Positions 35,870 to 48,598 of a DNA stretch of 64,000 nt are shown one piece after another; positions within the stretch are counted from its first letter, which is position 1; each line of letters starts with the position of its first letter. The notes beneath the pieces are model-generated. The model had not been told where the DNA came from and did not search any database. It was given only the letters and a program-made list of their open reading frames with translations. The DNA is from Mucor racemosus (Eukaryota > Mucoromycota > Mucoromycetes > Mucorales > Mucoraceae). The translations under genes were made by a program, and so were the position numbers. Where the stretch lies: assembly GCA_027405735.1 (NCBI GenBank), contig JAPEHQ010000008.1:868001-932000 (forward strand), written 5' to 3'.

Positions 35870-38800
35870 TTTTTTCACTAACTCACAACAAAATAAAAAT
35901 GTATGCCAATGTACTTCAGATGTTCAACTTTAATCCAAAAACGAGTATCTAAAAATATCTTGCCTTTTGCAGTTGGTATTAATTTTTCAGTGCTAATGTT
36001 TCAAATTTTTACACGTATTTCACTACTAAAAAATGAAAAAATTGAGCCTTCATATCTCTACAAAAAATTAAGCTACTCTAACACTTTTTAATAATGAAAC
36101 TTACTTGTTTTAAAACGCTCTATAACATATTTTAGTATAAAAAAATTCTGAGCAATTTTATTTTTTTTCAGTTTTTTGACATTTTTGCAGTACATTTCAA
36201 AATATTCGTTAAATTGAGCGGTATCTTTTTGACATGTATTTCATTGACCTCGTTGAGCTCTCTTGGACCCAATTTAGTTTTCTTCAAAATATTGATTTTT
36301 CGTGGAGATATCGTCAAAAATGTGTGCAAAGAGATATCCTCCCTTCTACCTCCAAATTTCCTTTGTATACCCTCGTCCCAAATTCTGAATTTGAAAAAAA
36401 AATTGACAAAAATCTTGTTTTCTCTACGGCAAATGCAGCTAGAAGGTTTAGCAATAGATCGATCGATAGATAATTTTGCTGTGCATTATTTTCATTACTT
36501 AAGTTAGAAATATACTTATAAAAAGTAATGCGTATTTTCAAAAAACCTCCAAAATTTCAATTGCATTTTACGCAAAATTTTATGTGAAACATATTTTTGG
36601 ATTTAATATAGATGGATGCAGAATTTAAAACTGTACAGAAACCATTTAATACACTAGATCGACTTGCTTTGCAGTTCATGAACATTTAAACAATTTTGTT
36701 TTTTGATTCATTTTTCGTTCATTTTTTCAAATCATTTTTGGAACCCCGTTACTATTGCGTTTAAGCCGTGATAAGAACTATTATTTTAATTATCTCGACG
36801 AAAAAACAATATTTTTTGCTGAAACAAAAAATACAGAGTAGCTTAGAGTTGGATCTATCTTTTGAATGCAAAAAATCAATGCCTCAATTTAGATGCTCAA
36901 TTATTAATAATCAATATTAGGTCAATCTTGGTCAATTTTGATCAATGTCTAGCTAGTGCGCTTATATTCTGGTATTAATATTTTTATTTTCCGAGAAGTA
37001 TCAATGACCTATGGCGTGAATATACATGTTTCTTAAAGATTTTGATGTGATTTAATTCAATATTGGGCGAAAACGTTCGAAAACCATTTAAAAACCATCT
37101 GAAACCTACTTTTTACAACCGTAAAAAACCAATACCAAAAGCCCTGTCTCAGCAAATTTCAATCCTAATAACTTCCAACTTTACATGAGAGTAGGGACAC
37201 ATCTTTGACAAGCTGATCTCAAAGAGCAATATTCATAACCATAACCTACTGTGTGCTGGAAAAACCATCGCCAAAGAAGTGCACCTATAGCTTACTGCGC
37301 AAGTTTTTTGAAACAAAATTCTAATATGATCTCTATTGTAATAAGTACTATGATCTTGTAATAAGTTGAGCCTATTAAGGAAGAAGTACAAAAGGTGGAC
37401 GTTGTTGGTGTTACTAACTGTAGTTGACTATTACTTTGGTCAATAATACTTACTATGTATTAAATGTAATTAATATTGGACAAGTAATATTAAGTAATAG
37501 ATCGGTTGGGGTTGTGATAATAAGTTTATTTGATTTAAAATTATTAACAAAGGAAAGAAACAGAAGATATTTTCACTAATGTTCAATATCTGATTCAACA
37601 TTTACATATTTATATGGATTATCTAATAACTGAAACTAATTCATGCAATTATTGTTGAAACATCATGTAATGTGAATCATTACATCTATGAATACTGATT
37701 CAAGTAAGCTGCCGCTTTTTATGGATATAGATATTGCAGTAAATTACGATGTTATTTACTAAAATAAAAAAAATATAAAAATAAAAGCAGTAGAAATACA
37801 ATTATAATCAGCTAAAGTTTTTATTACAAAAGATTTCTGAAGAGTTAAAATAATTGAAAAGTATGAGGGTATTTATAGTGATTTAGAGAACTTGGATACC
37901 ATCAGACTTGACTGGATGTATATTTAGTAATCTTCCAGTTTTGAGTACATTGTTATTGATTTGATATTTTAAGGGGTAAATTGTATAGAGCATTGACCAT
38001 AAGGGATTGTATGTCAAGTGTGACAATATCGACCTTTTGGGAAATGGTTGTTTTTGTTTATTTCTGTTATATCTATTTTATGTAACCTTGATTTTTTAAG
38101 GGGTAGTTTTTATATGCTTGAATCTTATTTATATTGATAGTGCAACTACGATATAGATGAGTAGTTGACTAAATTGATATCTTTGTTTATTATCATTATT
38201 GATTTGGATAGAATCCTGTTTTGATATATATGTCATTTGTGTAATTGATTGCGCCGTGATCAAGGGTGCTATCATCTACACGACATGTATGGTTCAAAAA
38301 GGGTATTTCATATTTTTAGCATGCGTTTGTTATTGTGTTCAATTGAAACGTTTGTTTATTATCGTTGTTCACATTTCAAGTGGCATCATATTTTATGAGC
38401 GACACTTGAAATTTAGGTTGTTTTTATTTTATCAAGCGTTTTTAGTATGTAATTCCACTGCAGATATGAATAGGTACTACTAGTATTTCAGATGCCAGCT
38501 TTCATGGGTCATTATGCGCTTGGTAAGTTTGAGCAACAAGTTGGCTACATACTATTTATGCCTACTAAGATCAGCAAACTCATCAGTTCTCGACGAATAT
38601 GGATCCAAATGACCCCCCATTGCAATGACAGGCACTTTTAGTATTATTGATTAATATAATTGCAAAGGATTTAGCCGCCCCGAACTGCTGTGTAAATAGA
38701 TAATTGAAAACTCGTACGTGTTCAAACTATTTTGCATCATCAATTGTTTCAAGTATTCTTTGAAAGGTTTTATAAAATTAAATAATGATTCAAAATTGAA

Positions 38801-39232
38801 TTTTAAAGTTGTGCTTAATGCACAGTAAATGTAAGAAGAACATATCTTGATTTCATTAGCCAACAGTTATTTTTGAAGGAGTTTAGCACAAATTTCAAAA
38901 TGAAATCTCTCTTCCTCTGCCTAAAAAAATTAAAGCCACTGGAAAAATGCTTGTAATTAATGAATATTGATCCAAATGGGCTGCAAGTTTCAAAATGTAT
39001 ACTACAACAGATGTAGCAGTATCCAGAGCTACAATTTTATCATTTGATTGATTTACTGGTTACATCGTAAGAGTAAAACGTGCACTTTTTTCTAGTGGGA
39101 TTTGTTGCATAGTAGACCATTTCAAATTTAGAAATAGCGCTAAATCAATCAAAAACAGCATATATGGCAATGATAACTACTGAAATTTATAATTTATAAA
39201 TAAATATTCTCTTTTGTATAATCAAAATTGTA
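35870..39232 (+). repeat. Left arm of a large inverted repeat (dispersed repeat family, copy L)
   Basis: The sequence returns on the opposite strand at 46512 to about 50240. Pairing positions sum to 85744 for 37150-39232 and to 86114 for 36091-36550; the difference of about 370 is the hAT-like insertion in the right arm. Sampled stretches of the inner 2.6 kb are about 99 % identical (my count by eye). The outer 400 bp are clearly more diverged. The inner edge is sharp: shared AAAATTGTA at 39224-39232, then unlike sequence. The arm has no convincing coding capacity. Confidence 0.92.
37735..38462. mobile_element. 728-bp TIR element, copy in left arm
   Basis: The termini are TGCAGTAAATTAC and (other end, inverted) TGCAGTGGAATTAC. 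The 5-bp direct repeat GATAT lies at 37730-37734 and 38463-38467. Repeat copy A has the uninterrupted site (CCTATTCATATCTATATTC in the opposite sense), which shows this is an insertion. No transposase is visible. It is the same insertion event as the one in the right arm. Confidence 0.85.
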
Positions 39233-39250
39233 TTGCAATGTGCTCTACAT

Positions 39251-39282
<32 letters not shown>

Positions 39283-40923
39283 GGAAAAACGTCGCATTTC
39301 AAATATTGATGTAATAAATAGTGCTAATAAGTAAATAGATACCAGAAAGAACATCAGAAAATTATAAACCTTTGTTTCTTGAAGGACTTGCTTTATTGAA
39401 TGGTCAACAGTTGATGGCCAAGTAAATACTAGGCAATTCTATATATTGGCTTTATTTTTAATTTTTGAAATTATAAGTCGATTCAGAATTAAATGTGCTA
39501 TAAAACATTCAACTGATAAACGCTGGTATTTATCTGATTTGTTGTCAAATTTTGAAAACATTATTACTTGAGCATTTTTAAAACTATTGTCGATAAAAGG
39601 AACAATGCAGAAATGCATCTTATCGCTAATAAATATACTTTATTCAGCCCTATATTTGTGCAACTACATGATATAAAGTTTATCAATTGGTTGTAGAAAT
39701 GGTTCTATATGATTCTGTGTTCATGAAACCACCGAAAAGCCTCGAAAAATATCCGTTTGAATTTGCGAGTTTTCGAGTGTTTTCATAGAATAAATAGGTA
39801 TAAACTCTACTTTCACAATTATTTTGTTGAATTTATTCATTTGCACCCATTGTTCTGGCGATAAAGCATGCAATGAATCAAAGTTTACTTCCTGAATGAT
39901 ATTGAAGTGCTACAAACTGAGTTTGTAACGTTTCAATAAAGTGGATGTTCTCAAGGAAACAGGCGAAACTTGGCCCATCTTTTAGGAGTTTCATCAACCA
40001 AAACAATAAAAAAAAAATACTTCAGTATATTTAGGATGTCTACCAACAATATCATAAGTTTTTATAAGGGTTACTATCCTTCAAGCAAATGTAAAAACTC
40101 TCTGAATTTTGAGTTTTTGACTTTTAGATCCTTCCAAGCCTGTATTTCAAAAACTGCGTATTAGTAATGCAAAAATTATGATTTATGCTTTCAAACCTTG
40201 ATTGCGAATACCGAAATTTTAATTGATACACAAATATTGATGTTGGTGATATCATCAGGATTATATCTAACGTAAGAAAACCGTGTAAATAGGCAGCAAT
40301 TTTGGTGTTATCATGATTGTAAGATTTTACGCCATTTCATATGTTTGCCTCCAAATTTTCTCGTCTGCTTGATTGGAAAACAAATATTGCATAGCCTCTT
40401 TATACGTATTTTTTTTTTCAATTTGAAAAATTAAGTATCAATACTTGATTTGTATTACATAATCTTAAAAAAGCTAGTAGGATATTGGACAGGCATTTTA
40501 TGATCTCAACGTCATTAACTTTGTTTACTGTGTTGTAATTATCGTGCTATACTTCGTAATGTCGGGAAAACTTAATTTTCCGGTAAGATAAAAGTCTTTC
40601 CACCTCATTTTTATATATTCAAATGTGAATCAAAATGTTGAAAGACTTTCGATTTAAAGACATCAAGATATATTTTATGATTAGGGGCATTTTTTTCTAT
40701 TTTGATAAACCTTTTTGTGGCGAGAATCTACAGAAAACGATGTTGTTCATGATTACAAATTAAAGTGACAGTCAAAGTGTATTAGTAAAAGATCGCCGGG
40801 CTTTTTTTCCCCTCAATATGGACTCAATGATGCATGAATTGGTTATGGAAAGTATAAAAATGGATTGTTTTCTTGTACCATAATTTTAAAAAACCAAATC
40901 CTTTATCTTAAATAATAATAAAA
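39233..40923. other. Loop-side flank of left arm, no gene seen
   Basis: AT-rich DNA between the left arm and the aldo-keto reductase gene. It contains an uninterrupted T29 run at 39254-39282, just inside the arm edge. No supported gene. Confidence 0.5.
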
Positions 40924-42049
40924 ATGTCTGACCACAAGTACGTTACTTTGCAACCTTCCGGCGATAAGATTCCCCTCGTTGGATTTGGTACCGCAAGAAT
41001 CCCTGCTGCCGAGACAGAGGAAGTAATTTACAATGCCATTAAAACTGGTAATCGTTTGATTGATGGTGCTCTTCTTTATGCTAATGAGCCTGAAGTTGGT
41101 AAAGCTGTAAGAAAGGCTATTGCTGACGGAATTGTTAAACGTGAAGAACTTTTCAGTAAGTAAAATCAAATCTACAGGCATAATCTTGGCATTGATTTAA
41201 TTGGATTTTTTAGTCGTCGGAAAGCTCTGGAATAGTTTCCATGAAAAGAAGCATGTTAAACCTATCTTCCAAAAGACTCTTGATAATTATGGTTTGGACT
41301 ATATTGATCTTTACCTTATTCATTGTAAGTAAATCTTTGGTTAAATATGAAGAAGGATGGGGGATATCTGTTCTTTTTTTAATATTTGGGGATTTTTTAT
41401 TGATATTTTTGTGCAAATAATATTAGTCCCCTTGGCTACTGAATATGTTGATCCTGAAAAAGCTGCCGATTTTTTAAACCCCAACAAAGCGTCCAAGATT
41501 ATCAAGGCTCCTTTACAAGAAACATGGCGGGAGTTGGAAGATTTGGTAGACTCTGGTGTTGTTCGTAATATTGGTATCTCAAACTTTAACGTCCAATCCA
41601 TTCTTGATCTTCTTAGTTATGCTCGTATTCCTCCTAGCGTTCTCGAGATTGAACATCATCCTTATCTTCAACAAAGACGTCTGGTTAATTGGGCCAAATC
41701 TCAAGGTATCCAAGTCATTGCCTATGCATCATTTGGTAACGCTGTATTTGACAGATTACCTCCTGGAACAGAGCATTTGGAAAATTTGATGAAACATCCT
41801 GTGATTGTAAGCATTGCTGAAAAGCATAAGCGTGATGTAGGACAAATTCTTTTGGCTTGGGCTGTTCATTATGAAATTATCGTAATTCCCAAGACTGTCA
41901 AGGTTGAACGTATGAAGAGTAATCTTGATATTGACCATATTCAGTTGGATGATGATGATTTACAAAAGATTGCTAAATTGGAAGCAAATACTCGTTTTAA
42001 CGACATGTTTGTTAATACTTATGGTTTCGATCTCCCTCTCTTTACTTAA
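40924..42049 (+). CDS. Aldo-keto reductase, D-xylose reductase type
   Basis: Three exons (40924-41155, 41214-41324, 41427-42049) encode 321 residues, the usual length of AKR family 2 xylose reductases. The barrel begins [12 protein letters not shown]. The catalytic set is present as Asp in [12 protein letters not shown] (Asp and Tyr), Lys in [11 protein letters not shown] and His in DLYLIHFPLA. The cofactor region shows [23 protein letters not shown], then [16 protein letters not shown]. The usual IPKS is IPKT here, a mild change, so NADPH or dual use cannot be judged. It reduces aldose sugars or other aldehydes in the cytosol. The gene lies in the loop between the two inverted arms, with promoter about 1.7 kb from the left arm. 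The DPEKAADF insert fits xylose reductases. Confidence 0.9.
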
Positions 42050-42731
42050 TTTATTCTTCTTTTGTGTATGTATCATACCCACATTGAATATATAAATGCA
42101 TTTACATTCATATACTTTTTAACATCTATAATAATAAAATTCTGGTCAACACCGCCACACGGTGTACGGCTCGTACTGCCGCAGGCCTGTTTACTTGATT
42201 ATAAGAAGCTTTTCATCGTATTGTAGCTTCCTTTTTTTGGATCAAACTGTGTCCAAAAGACCAATCAATATTTTTCTATGCATATACTAATATTCTAAAA
42301 AAAAGAAAAAAAAAACTGCTATACTACATGCCAGTAAATTTAAAAAGTTTATTTATTATAAAAACGGTTAAGAAGCGCATCAAAAACAATTCTTGAAAGT
42401 GTCATTGAAAAACTCCTACAGCATTATTCACGTTTTTTCTTGCAATAGTTTTCAAAGAGATAATTTACCATGCAGATAGGTTATAACACTGAATCTTAAT
42501 ATTTATTGATGAAAACTTGATTTGGTAAAGCCGAGAATAAGCCCAAAAAACAACAATGCGCAGAATCTTAATGTGGAAAACCCGACATCCCCTTTGTAGG
42601 TACATAATTGCCCTGCTGATGCACTGTATACCAAATCTTAAAATTGAGCACACCATTTTTTTGGAGAACATATTTATTCTTTATTTCGTTTATCTATTTT
42701 CAATTTATATATTCATTTTACTCGAATAAAA
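42050..42731. other. Intergenic, no gene seen
   Basis: About 680 bp between the reductase and the SAP-kinase gene. A GC-richer patch at 42149-42190 stands out against the AT-rich background and can form short hairpins (CCGCCACACGG). No gene claimed. Confidence 0.4.
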
Positions 42732-44550
42732 ATGTTATTCCATACAATTCCAAAGCATGTTGATCAATCTCTCGAGGTAAATGTTGATAAATACAATAAA
42801 TGTTAATGTATTTTTCATAAATTATATTACATCGGTAGTATCTTGAATACGACCAGTTAAATGAAATGTCATTGGCAGATATCATTGATGTTTGTAGAGA
42901 AAGAAACCTCCCAACAGAGGGGAAGAAATCGCAGTTAATCAGTGATCTATTATTTTGGGTGAGGATTCCTAAATATTTGTGAGTATATACATGAAAACGC
43001 ATATTATTAACATGTAGATTATAGAGAGATCATACGAAACCTATACCAGCACCTTCGACACCTCGTCTTGGATCTTTGTCAGACCAACAGCAAGATATGA
43101 ACCCTTTTTTATTACAGCAGCATCAAGCTGAAAAAAACTTATTAAATTCAACTGAATTCTCGCATTTATTTTTGGATGATGATTCATCTACAAATCTAAG
43201 TATTCCATTTTCTGATTTGCTTTATGGTAAAAAGATTGGTAGTGGTGGATTTAAAGATTGCTACGAAGGTATTTTGTACATGGCGTATGTAATTATAGTT
43301 TATTGACATCAAATTTCTTTTTTGCATATTTACAGGCATTTATAAAGGAGTAAATATAATGTTATAATTTACAGTCGAAGATCTAAATAAAAACAAACCA
43401 TTAGGAAATAGTAGCTATTGGGGAACTTCGATTAACACATTTCAATGAAATCGACTTGGCAGAAGTGAAACATGAAATTAACGTATTAAAGTAAATACGC
43501 AGCATATGATGAGTTGATCATTCACTGATGAAAAAAAAAAAAAAAAAATAGACAGCTGCGACATGAAAATGTGATTAAATTTATAGGCGTTTGTACTCAC
43601 CCGAGTCATCTGTGCATTGTAACTGAAATCTGTGCGAAAGGTGACCTATTTGATGTTATTCGTAATTATCAAAGACCTAGTTTTGCACAGCAGGTTATGC
43701 ATATGTATGATATTGCGCTGGGTGTTTCTTATCTACATACTAGAAGGCCATCTATTATTCACCGAGTAAGAACTCATTATATATTATCGCATTATATGGA
43801 TACTATAACTGACTATTCATAGGATTTAAAATCAATGAATATATTGGTATATATAAAGCAATACATGATTGGAATTTACTTAATATTCATCATTATGTAG
43901 ATATCTAAAGATGATAGAGCAAAAATAAATGATTTTGGTCTGGCTCGTATTAGACCTAAAGCAAATACCTTAATGCATACACAATGTGGAACACCCAACT
44001 GGCAAGGTACGTATAATACCCAGTAATAAATCATAGCTTGATTTAACTTGAATTACATATGTAGCTCCTGAATTTTGGTCTTCTAATCCAAGTTACTCTG
44101 AAAAAGTAATACCAGATATAACATATTATTACACATATTATACCAATACATTCTTTATAATTTTTCACAGGTAGATGTATATGCATGCGGGTTGATCTTT
44201 TGGGAAATATTGACTTGGGGCATATATGGATATCCGTATCAAAGTAAATAAAACTGTAGTCAGTTCATGTGCCCGACATTTATGTTTTTTGTCAATACAT
44301 AGATCTAGCCGAACATGCTTTATATGCTGCTGTCAAGGACCATGATATTCGGCCACCAATATCAAAATTAACAAATTCATATCCAAGAAATCTTTTAGTC
44401 TTGATTATGGAAATGTGGGAAACTGATCCATCATTGGTAAATGCAAAAAGAAAACAAAGGTAGCTAAAGTATTTATAAACTTTTTTATTGTTATTATAGC
44501 GGCCTTCCATGAATCATGTAGTTGAACGATTATCTACATATTTGCTATAA
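42732..44550 (+). CDS. SAP-domain plus TKL-like kinase, WNK-like lysine placement; SAP exon frame-broken
   Basis: Twelve exons: 42732-42776, 42839-42957, 43025-43268, 43336-43349, 43405-43490, 43552-43765, 43823-43846, 43901-44006, 44065-44105, 44171-44243, 44303-44436, 44500-44550. Exon 2 encodes a SAP-type motif (LNEMSLADIIDVCRE, then NLPTEGKKSQLISDLLFW), but the halves lie in different frames: one base is missing near 42900. Exons 3-12 sum to 987 bases in frame. The kinase has the loop IGSGGFKDCYEG, EIVAIGELRL where Gly replaces the usual beta-3 Lys, HRDLKSMN, NDFGLARI, TPNWQAPEFW and DVYACGLIFWEILTWG. The Lys after GxGGF is where WNK kinases carry theirs. TKL-like by HRDLKSMN and APEFW. 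A product starting at the Met of DMNPFLLQQ would avoid the frame break. Confidence 0.72.
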
Positions 44551-44680
44551 ATATTATTACTAATAGCTTAAAAAAGCAGAGAATAAATGTATATTTTTAT
44601 TATTAAAATTTCTTTTCTTTTTTCCAATGATGATATGTATAAGGAGCACTAGTTTTGTATTCAATATTATTCAAAGTTCC

Positions 44681-45958
44681 CTAGCGTCTAATACTTGAAC
44701 TTCTGCGTCTGGAGAGTGATCTGCTATATGATCTTGATCTGCTACGTCTGATAGATCTACTTCTTCTGATAGGTGATCTGCTACGTCTGATAGATCTACT
44801 TCTTCTGATAGGTGATCTGCTACGTCTGATAGATCTACTTCTTCTGATGGGTGATCTGCTACGTCTGATAGATCTGCTACGTCTAATTGGTGATCTGCTA
44901 CGTCTGATGGGCGATCTACTTCTTCTGATAGGTGATCTGCTACGTCTTAAAGGTGATCTACTACGACTAAGACTACGACTAAGACTACGACTAAGGCTAC
45001 GACTAAGACTACGACTTAAACTTCTAGAGTAGCTTCTGCTACGAGAATAGCTACGTCCACGAGAATAACTACGTCGTCCGCGGGAATAAGATCGTTTTCT
45101 TCCACGAGAATAACTGCGACTGGGAGATCTTGAACGGGAATAAGAATAGCGTCTTCCACGGCGTACGGGTGATCTAGATGGTGAACGAGAATAACGTCTG
45201 CCTCTGTCTCTACCGCCTCTATAGCGATCTCCACGGCGATTTAATGGTGGAGGTGGACCACGATTGTTGATTTTTCTGAAAGGAGGAGGAGAATAACGAG
45301 CTTCAAAATATACAATATAACCAAATAAACAAATTGTTCCATTGAATTGACAAACATTCATAACTTACCTCTACGTGGAGAGGGTGATCTTTCACGATGT
45401 TTAGGAGCTACAACGCAAACAATTCGCTTACCATCCAATTGTGCCTATTGTTAAATGGTGTAAGATTTTGCATTGAATATGCTTGAAAAATTAATTATTC
45501 AAATTGCTTACATTATCCATATAGCTGATGGCCTTATCAGCATCTTCCTGTGTCTCAAAATCAATGTATGCTTTTCCTTTATTTGTTTTCACTATGTGTT
45601 GCAGTATAATTTAGCCTCGATATATCGTCATGCCATATAAAGTCAAAGGAAATTTTACTTACGAAGCTTATTGATGGGGAATTCAAGAGAACTGATTTTG
45701 CCAAATTCACTGAATATTTCTCTTACATGATCCTCTTTGACATTTCGCGTCAAATTGGTGACTAAAATAGAGTGAAAATGTTCTGGGCTACCTGAACGAG
45801 AGCGACTACGACGTAAAGATGAACGCGAGCGACTTTTTGCTAAGCGTGGAGAGGGTGATCTTGAATGAGGAGATCTAGGTGAAGCCCTTTTTCAAAATAT
45901 TAGAATGAAGCTATTGATTTTTTGTTTGTTTTTTTCTGTGGGTGTTCAAGACTCACAT
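44681..45958 (-). CDS. RNPS1-like SR protein (exon-junction/ASAP type)
   Basis: Five exons (45958-45957, 45886-45663, 45591-45512, 45444-45369, 45300-44681) sum to 1002 bases, 333 residues. The first exon gives only AT of the start codon; the G comes after a 70-bp intron. A short RS leader (SRSPSPRLAKSRSRSSLRR) precedes one RRM: ILVTNLTRNVKEDHVREIF, SEFGKISSLEFPINKL, GKAYIDFETQEDADKAISYM, QLDGKRIVCVVAPK. RNPS1 has the same LTRNV start and a basic proline-rich segment after the RRM (ARYSPPPFRK here). The C-terminal 170 residues are Arg/Ser repeats built on a 39-bp DNA unit. RNPS1 joins the exon junction and ASAP complexes. Other RS/RRM proteins are possible. Convergent with the kinase, 130 bp between stops. 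Confidence 0.75.
44736..44960 (-). repeat. Coding 39-bp tandem repeat in the RS domain
   Basis: Three near-identical 39-bp units (44736-44774, 44775-44813, 44814-44852) are followed by decayed units to about 44960. Each encodes a 13-residue RS unit of the form IRRSRSPIRRSRS. Further 5', shorter SRSLSRSL repeats continue to about 45020. Confidence 0.85.
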
Positions 45959-47281
45959 TTTATGAATTTGTTTTTGACTTTTTCGTAAAAAAGCGTTCAG
46001 TTTATTAGAAAAACTCTTGAGAAAGTCTATAAGAATCTCGTACAAACACGCCTAATGTGACGTGAAATTGACAAAGATTAACGCAAATTGCTTGATAACA
46101 GAGTCACCGGAAAAGTGCTCGCATAAATGTCACAATTGCAACTGTAATTTGTTGGAAACCAAGCATATGGTGTGCTTTATAACCTCATCTTCTTGGTTAG
46201 TTTGACGACCAGAATTCTGTGCATATTCATCGATACGCAAGTTCAACTTGCTTTGTATGATAGAAGCGTTAGTTTAATTTCAGGTATTAGCCCCCAATGA
46301 TACCTATTAAGAAGACATCAATGTCTGGTAAAATTAGATTCTGACTATAATGTTTCCTTTAATTCTTCTCAAAGGCTCAACTTTTGAGATTTTTTCACGA
46401 AAATACAACTACAATTGCAAATAATGCCCTGTTCTAAAATTTTTACGCGCAGTTGTTGGATTCGATATCGGATAGTATCCAAAGCTTCTAATGTAAAACA
46501 CATTTCATCTCTACAATTTTGATTATACAAAAGAGAATATTTATTTATAAATTATAAATTTCAGTAGTTATCATTGCCATATATGCTGTTTTTGATTGAT
46601 TTAGCGCTATTTCTAAATTTGAAATGGTCTACTATGCAACAAATCCCACTAGAAAAAAGTGCACGTTTTACTCTTACGATGTAACCAGTAAATCAATCAA
46701 ATGATAAAATTGTAGCTCTGGATACTGCTACATCTGTTGTAGTATACATTTTGAAACTTGCAGCCCATTTGGATCAATATTCATTAATTACAAGCATTTT
46801 TCCAGTGGCTTTAATTTTTTTAGGCAGAGGAAGAGAGATTTCATTTTGAAATTTGTGCTAAACTCCTTCAAAAATAACTGTTGGCTAATGAAATCAAGAT
46901 ATGTTCTTCTTACATTTACTGTGCATTAAGCACAACTTTAAAATTCAATTTTGAATCATTATTTAATTTTATAAAACCTTTCAAAGAATACTTGAAACAA
47001 TTGATGATGCAAAATAGTTTGAACACGTACGAGTTTTCAATTATCTATTTACACAGCAGTTCGGGGCGGCTAAATCCTTTGCAATTATATTAATCAATAA
47101 TACTAAAAGTGCCTGTCATTGCAATGGGGGGTCATTTGGATCCATATTCGTCGAGAACTGATGAGTTTGCTGATCTTAGTAGGCATAAATAGTATGTAGC
47201 CAACTTGTTGCTCAAACTTACCAAGCGCATAATGACCCATGAAAGCTGGCATCTGAAATACTAGTAGTACCTATTCATATC

Positions 47282-48009
47282 TGCAGTGGAATTACATACT
47301 AAAAACGCTTGATAAAATAAAAACAACCTAAATTTCAAGTGTCGCTCATAAAATATGATGCCACTTGAAATGTGAACAACGATAATAAACAAACGTTTCA
47401 ATTGAACACAATAACAAACGCATGCTAAAAATATGAAATACCCTTTTTGAACCATACATGTCGTGTAGATGATAGCACCCTTGATCACGGCGCAATCAAT
47501 TACACAAATGACATATATATCAAAACAGGATTCTATCCAAATCAATAATGATAATAAACAAAGATATCAATTTAGTCAACTACTCATCTATATCGTAGTT
47601 GCACTATCAATATAAATAAGATTCAAGCATATAAAAACTACCCCTTAAAAAATCAAGGTTACATAAAATAGATATAACAGAAATAAACAAAAACAACCAT
47701 TTCCCAAAAGGTCGATATTGTCACACTTGACATACAATCCCTTATGGTCAATGCTCTATACAATTTACCCCTTAAAATATCAAATCAATAACAATGTACT
47801 CAAAACTGGAAGATTACTAAATATACATCCAGTCAAGTCTGATGGTATCCAAGTTCTCTAAATCACTATAAATACCCTCATACTTTTCAATTATTTTAAC
47901 TCTTCAGAAATCTTTTGTAATAAAAACTTTAGCTGATTATAATTGTATTTCTACTGCTTTTATTTTTATATTTTTTTTATTTTAGTAAATAACATCGTAA
48001 TTTACTGCA
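47282..48009. mobile_element. 728-bp TIR element, copy in right arm
   Basis: Starts TGCAGTGGAATTACATAC and ends GTAATTTACTGCA; direct repeat ATATC at 47277-47281 and 48010-48014. Counterpart of the element at 37735-38462, inverted with the arm. No open frame resembles a transposase. Confidence 0.86.
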
Positions 48010-48598
48010 ATATCTATATCCATAAAAAGCGGCAGCTTACTTGAATCAGTATTCATAGATGTAATGATTCACATTACATGATGTTTCAACAATAATTGCA
48101 TGAATTAGTTTCAGTTATTAGATAATCCATATAAATATGTAAATGTTGAATCAGATATTGAACATTAGTGAAAATATCTTCTGTTTCTTTCCTTTGTTAA
48201 TAATTTTAAATCAAATAAACTTATTATCACAACCCCAACCGATCTATTACTTAATATTACTTGTCCAATATTAATTACATTTAATACATAGTAAGTATTA
48301 TTGACCAAAGTAATAGTCAACTACAGTTAGTAACACCAACAACGTCCACCTTTTGTACTTCTTCCTTAATAGGCTCAACTTATTACAAGATCATAGTACT
48401 TATTACAATAGAGATCATATTAGAATTTTGTTTCAAAAAACTTGCGCAGTAAGCTATAGGTGCACTTCTTTGGCGATGGTTTTTCCAGCACACAGTAGGT
48501 TATGGTTATGAATATTGCTCTTTGAGATCAGCTTGTCAAAGATGTGTCCCTACTCTCATGTAAAGTTGGAAGTTATTAGGATCGAAATTCGCTGAGAT

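Noticed and set aside
38199..38483. 94-codon frame repeated in both arms
   Set aside because: It overlaps the 728-bp element and its end, is disrupted in the third copy, and has no transposase-like motif.
45016..45234. 72-codon frame overlapping the RS domain
   Set aside because: Shadow of the Arg/Ser repeats in another frame of the RNPS1-like gene.
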